NCBI GenBank assembly: GCA_030636065.1
Contig: DAOVXR010000020.1
Coordinates: forward strand, 1 to 12,672
Length of the DNA: 12,672 nucleotides
From: Sedimentisphaerales bacterium
GTDB taxonomy: Bacteria; Planctomycetota; Phycisphaerae; Sedimentisphaerales; SM23-30
Reading direction: 5' to 3'
Made by a program: the position numbers and the translations under genes. This document shows positions 8,415 to 12,672 of the stretch, one piece after another. The notes under the pieces are model-generated. The model saw only the letters and a program-made list of their open reading frames with translations, was not told the origin of the DNA and searched no databases. Within the stretch, counting starts at the first letter, position 1, and the number at the start of each line of letters is the position of its first letter.

Positions 8415-9311
8415 ATGAATGTGTCGTCTGATACTATCGAACAGTTCGAATCCACTGGTTGCACAGCCGAAACTGTCGAGAACACATCTGTTTCATCCCG
8501 GAAACCGGATAATGATCGACGACGGATTCTATTAGTGGATGATGAAGAAAGCATACTCCGGAGTCTTCGGCGTCTGCTGCGGCGCGAAAATTACGAAGTA
8601 ATTACCGCAGGAAGCGGCCCGGACGCACTAACAGCAATGGAGGAGTGTCCGGCAGAACTGATTGTTTCCGACCAGCGTATGCCCGGAATGACGGGAACGG
8701 AACTACTTGGGGAAGTCCGAAGCCGTTGGCCGGATACAATTCGTGTTATCCTGAGCGGTTATTCGGAGATCAATGCGATTATCGACGCTGTGAACGACGG
8801 CGAAATTTACAAGTACATTACCAAGCCGTGGAACGATGAGGAACTAAAACTGAATATCCGCCGGGCGTTGGAGCAATACGAACTCAAGGCCCAGAATCAA
8901 CGTATGGCCAAAATGATAGAGCAGCAAAATACTCAATTGCGTCGATTAAATGAACAATTGGAGCAACGAGCCTCGGATGTCTCTGCCGGTATGACCTGTA
9001 TTCAGGAATTACTCGAACATATCGATGCAGGGGTAATTGTCGTCGATTCGCAGGAACTTATCGTCAGTGCCAATAGAAGAGTGGGCGATATTATCGAGTT
9101 AAAGCAACCTGAATTTGTCGGAATGACGGCTTCCACCGCTTTGCCGGAGAAGCTATACAAGACTCTCTATAGTACGGAAACCTCCGAAGATGTGGCTGTC
9201 AGCGGCCGTCTCGAACTTGTCGAACGCAGGCTGCAATGGCGATGCAGAGAGCTTGTCGAGAAAAAACAGGGCAAGGGCAGGATTATTACGATTTGGGAGG
9301 AAGTGCAATGA
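8415..9311 (+). CDS. Response regulator, REC domain with C-terminal coiled coil and PAS-like domain
   Basis: A 298-residue cytoplasmic regulator. A polar tail (1-35) precedes a complete receiver domain (about 37-155). This has the acidic pair Asp42-Asp43, phosphoacceptor Asp86 in SDQRMPGMTG, Ser114 in ILSGY, and Lys137 in ITKPWNDEEL. The DQRMPG and KPWxDEEL wording is that of receivers attached to HD-GYP or HDOD outputs. A coiled coil (about 157-190) leads to a PAS-like segment (about 193-295, including IDAGVIVVDSQELIVSANRR). No DNA-binding or enzymatic output is visible. ATG 8415 is preferred over GTG 8376, which would add 13 residues, because AAGGA (8402-8406) lies 8 bases upstream. Its stop overlaps the next start (ATGA), so the two proteins are translationally coupled. 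The kinase encoded upstream is the likely phosphodonor. Confidence 0.88.
   Translation: MNVSSDTIEQFESTGCTAETVENTSVSSRKPDNDRRRILLVDDEESILRSLRRLLRRENYEVITAGSGPDALTAMEECPAELIVSDQRMPGMTGTELLGEVRSRWPDTIRVILSGYSEINAIIDAVNDGEIYKYITKPWNDEELKLNIRRALEQYELKAQNQRMAKMIEQQNTQLRRLNEQLEQRASDVSAGMTCIQELLEHIDAGVIVVDSQELIVSANRRVGDIIELKQPEFVGMTASTALPEKLYKTLYSTETSEDVAVSGRLELVERRLQWRCRELVEKKQGKGRIITIWEEVQ
9295..9300 (+). promoter_or_regulatory. Ribosome-binding site fixing the HDOD start
   Basis: GGGAGG lies 7 bases upstream of ATG 9308, inside the end of the regulator gene. It rules against the longer in-frame start at 9236, which would overlap the upstream gene by 76 bases. Confidence 0.75.
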
Positions 9312-10180
9312 CAGTTGAAGCCAAAACGGAGTTTATCGACCAGGCCAAAGCCCTTCCTCCACTACCTGCGGTGGTGTCTCGTCTTATGGAGGTAATGTCA
9401 TCACCGACCGTATCTATAGAACAGGTCGCCGAGGTGCTCAGCGAAGACCAGGCGATTGCCGCCAAGGTTCTTCGTGTAGTCAATTCTTCTTTTTATGGTA
9501 TGAGAAAACAGATCACACAGCTAAGCAGAGCTGTTGTGAGACTGGGTATGACTACCGTTCGAAATATCGTACTTGGTGTTTGTGCCCGCAACACGATATT
9601 ATCCGCAGCTTCAGAGACGCCGGAGTTTAAGACACTATGGAGTCATTCGATAGCCGTTGCTTCGGCATGTGATCTGATCGCTCAGCGTGTCGGCTATAAG
9701 CCCGTCGAGGAAGCCTTCATTGCGGGCTTGCTCCACGACATTGGTCAGATGGCTATGGTGGTCTTTCAGCCGGAATCATTCAGGGCCAGCCTGCGTACCA
9801 ATGATCAGCAGGTTCGCTTTCTAACCCGTGAGCGGGAACTCATGGGGATCGATCATACCGAGGCCGGTTTTCGTATCCTTACGCAATGGGGATTGCCGGA
9901 GTTGTTTTGCCTCGTCGCGAAAAAACACCACGCCTGCGAGATTGACACTCCGGATTCAGTTGCCAAATTGCAGGCTATTGTGATCTTGGGCGACACCATT
10001 GCACAGATTATGGGGATGGGATTCGATTTTTCCGGGGATCAGTCCAAACGCGCAAAAGTGGCTATGGAATATTTGCACCTGACTGACGGTTATCAGGTTT
10101 GTATTTTGGAACAGTTAGAGCGGCGAGTCGAGGAAATGACAGAACAATATTCGACCTCAAGTGGGCCGGGGAGCAATTGA
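9308..10180 (+). CDS. HDOD domain protein
   Basis: A 290-residue protein with the HDOD fold, a non-catalytic relative of HD phosphohydrolases used as a signalling output or scaffold. The family opening LPPLPAVVSRLMEVM (16-30) is followed by VAEVLSEDQAIAAKVLRVVNSSFYG (40-64 region) and AVVRLGMTTVRNIVLG (75-90). WSHSIAVASA (111-120) and LLHDIGQMAM (141-150) come next, then GIDHTEAGFRILTQWGLPE (180-198) and KKHHACE (205-211). The His-Asp pair survives at 143-144, but the complete HD-GYP signature is absent. ATG 9308 overlaps the upstream stop by 4 bp, and the next gene begins 4 bp after its TGA. It therefore sits between two receiver proteins in one operon and probably works with them. HDOD proteins are usually not enzymes; the partner is unknown. 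Confidence 0.9.
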   Translation: MTVEAKTEFIDQAKALPPLPAVVSRLMEVMSSPTVSIEQVAEVLSEDQAIAAKVLRVVNSSFYGMRKQITQLSRAVVRLGMTTVRNIVLGVCARNTILSAASETPEFKTLWSHSIAVASACDLIAQRVGYKPVEEAFIAGLLHDIGQMAMVVFQPESFRASLRTNDQQVRFLTRERELMGIDHTEAGFRILTQWGLPELFCLVAKKHHACEIDTPDSVAKLQAIVILGDTIAQIMGMGFDFSGDQSKRAKVAMEYLHLTDGYQVCILEQLERRVEEMTEQYSTSSGPGSN

Positions 10181-10184
10181 GACT

Positions 10185-10946
10185 ATGAGTTATTCAATTT
10201 TGATTGTTGACGATGAACAAAACGTTCTGCAAGCCATCAAGCGATGCCTGCGTCGAGAAGACTACGACATTTACCTGGCCAACGGTGGTGAAGATGCGTT
10301 GCGAATAATGTCGGAAAAGGAAATCGCTCTGATTATCTGCGACCAGCGGATGCCCGGAATGAGCGGGGCTGAAGTACTGGCCGAATCTGTTACACTTCGA
10401 CCGGACGCGTACCGGATTACACTGACCGGTTATACCGATCTCGACGCGGCTCAGAAGTCGATCAACGAAGAACAGGTACAGCAACGGACTGAGGAACTTC
10501 TCGGTCAAAATGAAAAGTTGATTAAGTTGCGGGGGACTCTTGAAAATTCGTTACGTGATACCGTCGGCGTATTGGCCGGCACACTCGAAATGGCCAGTCC
10601 CGCTATGGGCATCCATAGTAAGCGGGTAGGTGAATTTGCCAGAGAGTTAGGGTCTTTACTTGAGGTTGATGAACAGATACTGCGGGATGTCGAGTTTGCC
10701 GCTTATCTGCACGATATCGGCAAAATCATCGGCCTTCAGGCAAAGCAGAGAGGGTATGCGCGATCTTCTTCATCATTTCGTCGGCTTCCCTTTGCCGAAG
10801 CAGGCTATACTCTCCTTGCGCGGGTGCATGACTTTGAGACTATAGCCGAGGGGATTCGACATCAGAATGAAAAATACGACGGCAGCGGTTCTCCATGCGT
10901 AAGGTGCACGGAAAATGTTCCTGCCCAGAAAGTGGAGGCGGTCTGA
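10185..10946 (+). CDS. Degenerate response regulator: truncated REC plus incomplete HD-GYP-like domain
   Basis: A 253-residue protein aligned almost without gaps to the next gene product over residues 1-98. It has Asp9-Asp10, Asp53 in CDQRMPGMSG and Thr81. The receiver then stops at INEEQV (93-98) and jumps into the linker QQRTEELL. The helix-strand unit carrying the conserved Lys-Pro-Trp is missing, a gap of about 55 residues relative to its neighbour. The HD part has HSKR (144-147) and LHDIGK (175-180). The motif expected to read HHE-DGxGYP is HQNEKYDGSGSP (226-237), the upstream HP-type metal histidine is not seen, and the protein ends at about the position where the family continues with the last metal-binding Asp. 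Loss of these residues predicts no phosphodiesterase activity. ATG 10185 is preferred over GTG 10161 because it lies beyond the HDOD stop and follows GGGGAG (10168-10173). It may be a pseudoenzyme or a decaying duplicate. Confidence 0.75.
   Translation: MSYSILIVDDEQNVLQAIKRCLRREDYDIYLANGGEDALRIMSEKEIALIICDQRMPGMSGAEVLAESVTLRPDAYRITLTGYTDLDAAQKSINEEQVQQRTEELLGQNEKLIKLRGTLENSLRDTVGVLAGTLEMASPAMGIHSKRVGEFARELGSLLEVDEQILRDVEFAAYLHDIGKIIGLQAKQRGYARSSSSFRRLPFAEAGYTLLARVHDFETIAEGIRHQNEKYDGSGSPCVRCTENVPAQKVEAV
10933..10937 (+). promoter_or_regulatory. Ribosome-binding site fixing the REC-HD-GYP start
   Basis: GGAGG lies 8 bases upstream of ATG 10946, within the 3' end of the preceding gene. It supports this start over an in-frame ATG at 10895. 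The TGATG junction shares one base between stop and start. Confidence 0.75.
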
Positions 10947-12097
10947 TGACGGCAAAAATCTTATTTGTCGATGATGAAGATAATATTCTCAAGGCGTTAA
11001 AACGGTCGTTAAAGGGAGAAGATTGCGAAATCTTCACCGCAAACAACGGGCCGGACGCACTGGAGATTCTCGCGAAGCATGAGATAGCCGTCATCGTCTG
11101 CGATCACCATATGCCGCACATGGGCGGGGTGAAGATATTGGTGGAATCAATCAAACTATGTCCTAATGCGATTCGTATAGTCCTTACCGGTTCCAAAGAT
11201 CTGAAAATCGCGCAGGCCGCGATCAATGAAGGCCAGATAAGTCGGTTTTTCCTGAAACCATGGGACGACGATCACCTTCGCGCTATAATTCAGCAGGCAG
11301 TACGGAATTACGAAATGGAACAAGAGGTCCGTCGTTTGCATGAATTGACGTGCCGACAGAAAGAGGAACTGGAAAAGTGGAATGGGGTACTCGAAACTAA
11401 AGTTCGAGAACGCACCGATGCGTTGTACGCTGCCTATGAAGATACACTGGGCGCACTGATTGCCGCCCTGGACAGTCGCGAGTATACCACAGCAGGCCAT
11501 TCACGACGAGTCGCCACTTACTGCCTCTTTCTGGCCCTTGAAGTCGACGTCGAACACGATCAGCTCGAAAATATTTACCGTGGCGCGTTACTGCACGATA
11601 TTGGTAAAATCGGTGTACCTGATGCGGTCCTCTTGAAACCAGGTCCACTCGAACCGGAAGAAAGACGGATTATCGAACAACATGTAGTCATCGGAGCCAG
11701 GTTTTTGAAGAAGGTCGGTTATTTGAAAGCAGCGACAGCGATCCCACGATGGCACCATGAACGATATGACGGAACCGGTTATTGTGAAGGACTAATGGCT
11801 GAGGAAATCCCACTTCCGGCAAGGATTTTCGCAATTGTTGACGTCTATGATGCGCTACGCAGTAATCGCCCCTACAAAAGTGCCTTGCCTCATGAACAGG
11901 CATTTGAGATCATTGTTAGAGATGCAGGTAAGCATTTTGATCCGGCCATCACCGTATTATTCCATAAGATACCGCAGACAATATGGCAGGAATTGGCCGA
12001 TGCGGCTGTAAGCCATGAACATTTCAGCGAAGTTCTGATCTCGTGCGGAAAGATAAAGAGCGGCAGTCTCGTATCAAAATCACGCGTTATAGTATAA
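10946..12097 (+). CDS. REC-HD-GYP response regulator, predicted cyclic-di-GMP phosphodiesterase
   Basis: A 383-residue RpfG-like regulator that should hydrolyse cyclic-di-GMP when its receiver is phosphorylated. The receiver (1-120) has Asp9-Asp10, phosphoacceptor Asp53 (CDHHMPHMGG), Thr81 and Lys104 in FLKPWDDD. A coiled-coil linker (122-160) ends in VRERTDALYAAYEDTLGAL. The HD-GYP domain (about 165-345) keeps the expected metal ligands: His185 (GHSRRV), His217-Asp218 (LLHDIGKIGVPD), His246, His270-His271 (WHHERYDG) and Asp299 (VDVYDAL). The signature tripeptide is GYC (278-280) instead of GYP. A short tail (345-383) has no known motif. Its start overlaps the preceding stop by one base, making it the last gene of the operon. 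It resembles the preceding protein across the receiver and looks like the intact member of a tandem duplication. Confidence 0.93.
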   Translation: MTAKILFVDDEDNILKALKRSLKGEDCEIFTANNGPDALEILAKHEIAVIVCDHHMPHMGGVKILVESIKLCPNAIRIVLTGSKDLKIAQAAINEGQISRFFLKPWDDDHLRAIIQQAVRNYEMEQEVRRLHELTCRQKEELEKWNGVLETKVRERTDALYAAYEDTLGALIAALDSREYTTAGHSRRVATYCLFLALEVDVEHDQLENIYRGALLHDIGKIGVPDAVLLKPGPLEPEERRIIEQHVVIGARFLKKVGYLKAATAIPRWHHERYDGTGYCEGLMAEEIPLPARIFAIVDVYDALRSNRPYKSALPHEQAFEIIVRDAGKHFDPAITVLFHKIPQTIWQELADAAVSHEHFSEVLISCGKIKSGSLVSKSRVIV

Positions 12098-12115
12098 TGG
12101 CACTTCTCGCTCCTG

Positions 12116-12128
12116 GTGACATTGTCAC
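12116..12128 (+). promoter_or_regulatory. Short perfect hairpin after the operon
   Basis: GTGAC (12116-12120) and GTCAC (12124-12128) form a perfect 5-bp inverted repeat around ATT, about 20 bases after the HD-GYP stop. There is no T-run directly after it. It could be a weak transcript end or an operator half-site pair. Confidence 0.3.
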
Positions 12129-12181
12129 AACCATTATTCTCTACATCCCTCCGTAGCAGCACTACCTTACCACAATTTTAG

Positions 12182-12210
12182 TTGAAAACATTATTACACT
12201 ATAGTATAAA
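12182..12210 (+). promoter_or_regulatory. Sigma-70-type promoter upstream of the sulfatase gene
   Basis: TTGAAA (12182-12187) and TATAAA (12205-12210) are separated by exactly 17 bases in an AT-rich intergenic region. The palindrome ACTATAGT (12198-12205) overlaps the -10 edge and could be a regulator site. Transcription would start near 12217, giving a leader of about 70 bases. Confidence 0.5.
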
Positions 12211-12287
12211 ACATGACACATCATCAGACATAACTGATACGCTGAACAGGTGAGCAAATGTACAATATGGAATCAGGAGAACGATCA

Positions 12288-12672
12288 ATGAATCGACGAC
12301 AGTTTCTAAAAAATACATTCGCAGTAACGCTAACATACAGTCTGTCCGGTTGTGGGGGGGCAGGCAAAGGTCTGTTCAAGAAAGGGGAAAATAAGCGGCA
12401 GCGGCCTAATATTCTGTTTTGCATAGCCGACGACGCATCGTATCCGCACATGGGGGCTTACGGGTGCTCCTGGGTGAAAACGCCGGGGTTCGATCGGATA
12501 GCACGAGATGGGATATTGTTTAATCGATGCTATACGCCCAATGCCAAGTGTTCGCCGTCACGGTCCTGTATTATAACCGGGCGAAATTCGTGGCAACTCG
12601 AAGAAGCAGCCAACCATATCCCCTATTTTCCAGCTAAATTCAAGACCTACGCCGAGGTTTTGACGGAAAATG
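12288..12672 (+). CDS. S1-family sulfatase, Tat-exported probable lipoprotein (5' part only)
   Basis: The first 128 residues of an arylsulfatase-like enzyme; the gene continues past the window end. The N-terminus MNRRQFLKN is a twin-arginine motif. A hydrophobic stretch leads to LSGC (19-22), a lipobox, so the protein is probably exported folded and anchored by a lipid. The catalytic domain begins with [21 protein letters not shown] (39-59 region), which supplies the metal-binding Asp pair. [12 protein letters not shown] (88-99) carries the C-x-P-S-R sulfatase signature, and Cys88 is the residue normally converted to formylglycine. AGGAG (12275-12279) selects ATG 12288 over in-frame ATGs at 12258 and 12267. 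Such enzymes desulfate polysaccharides or other sulfate esters, and the family is greatly expanded in Planctomycetota and relatives. The substrate cannot be told. It has its own promoter and looks unrelated to the upstream operon. Confidence 0.9.
   Translation, partial: MNRRQFLKNTFAVTLTYSLSGCGGAGKGLFKKGENKRQRPNILFCIADDASYPHMGAYGCSWVKTPGFDRIARDGILFNRCYTPNAKCSPSRSCIITGRNSWQLEEAANHIPYFPAKFKTYAEVLTEN

Noticed and set aside
10740..10946. Frameshift explaining the odd C-terminus of the REC-HD protein
   Set aside because: Other frames do not restore the HD-GYP motifs, and the in-frame residues ENVPAQKVEAV still align with the family's EEIPLGARILAV pattern, so degeneration fits better than a frameshift.

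Overview
The window is a bacterial, gene-dense stretch with every supported gene on the + strand. It is dominated by signal transduction. The incomplete last gene is an S1-family sulfatase lipoprotein with a twin-arginine leader. That, together with moderate GC, a NifA-like regulator next to a PEP-synthase-like ATP-grasp protein, and REC/HDOD/HD-GYP cascades, suggests an anaerobic Planctomycetota member (Phycisphaerae-like) or a related PVC bacterium. This is an inference: Desulfobacterota carry similar signalling sets, and no rRNA or other phylogenetic marker is present.

Region 1 (1-4292) holds a small terminator-like hairpin, a candidate promoter, and a two-gene unit. The first gene is a GAF/AAA+/Fis-type NifA-like sigma-54 activator. 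Three bases downstream is an 860-residue protein that joins a KaiC/RecA-like domain without its Walker A loop to a PPDK/PEP-synthase ATP-grasp domain. The phosphohistidine and PEP-binding domains of true PEP synthase are missing. Region 2 (4293-4758) is about 450 bp without a convincing gene.

Region 3 (4759-8090) encodes an exported ModA/PstS-like solute-binding protein with no ABC permease or ATPase beside it, then a membrane histidine kinase. The kinase has a large, mostly helical periplasmic domain, two PAS domains and HisKA/HATPase. Both genes end inside a short tandem heptamer array. Region 4 (8091-8414) is an intergenic stretch rich in repeats and hairpins.

Region 5 (8415-12097) is a tightly coupled operon (4-bp overlap, 4-bp gap, 1-bp overlap). 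It encodes a REC-PAS-like response regulator, an HDOD protein, a REC-HD protein that appears decayed, and an intact REC-HD-GYP phosphodiesterase. Region 6 (12098-12672) has a good sigma-70-type promoter and the start of the sulfatase gene.

The working model is that the orphan binding protein presents a ligand to the kinase, which phosphorylates the REC proteins downstream; these in turn control an HDOD scaffold and cyclic-di-GMP turnover. The NifA-like/ATP-grasp pair may be a separate sigma-54-controlled module. No transposase, CRISPR array, tRNA or rRNA was seen.
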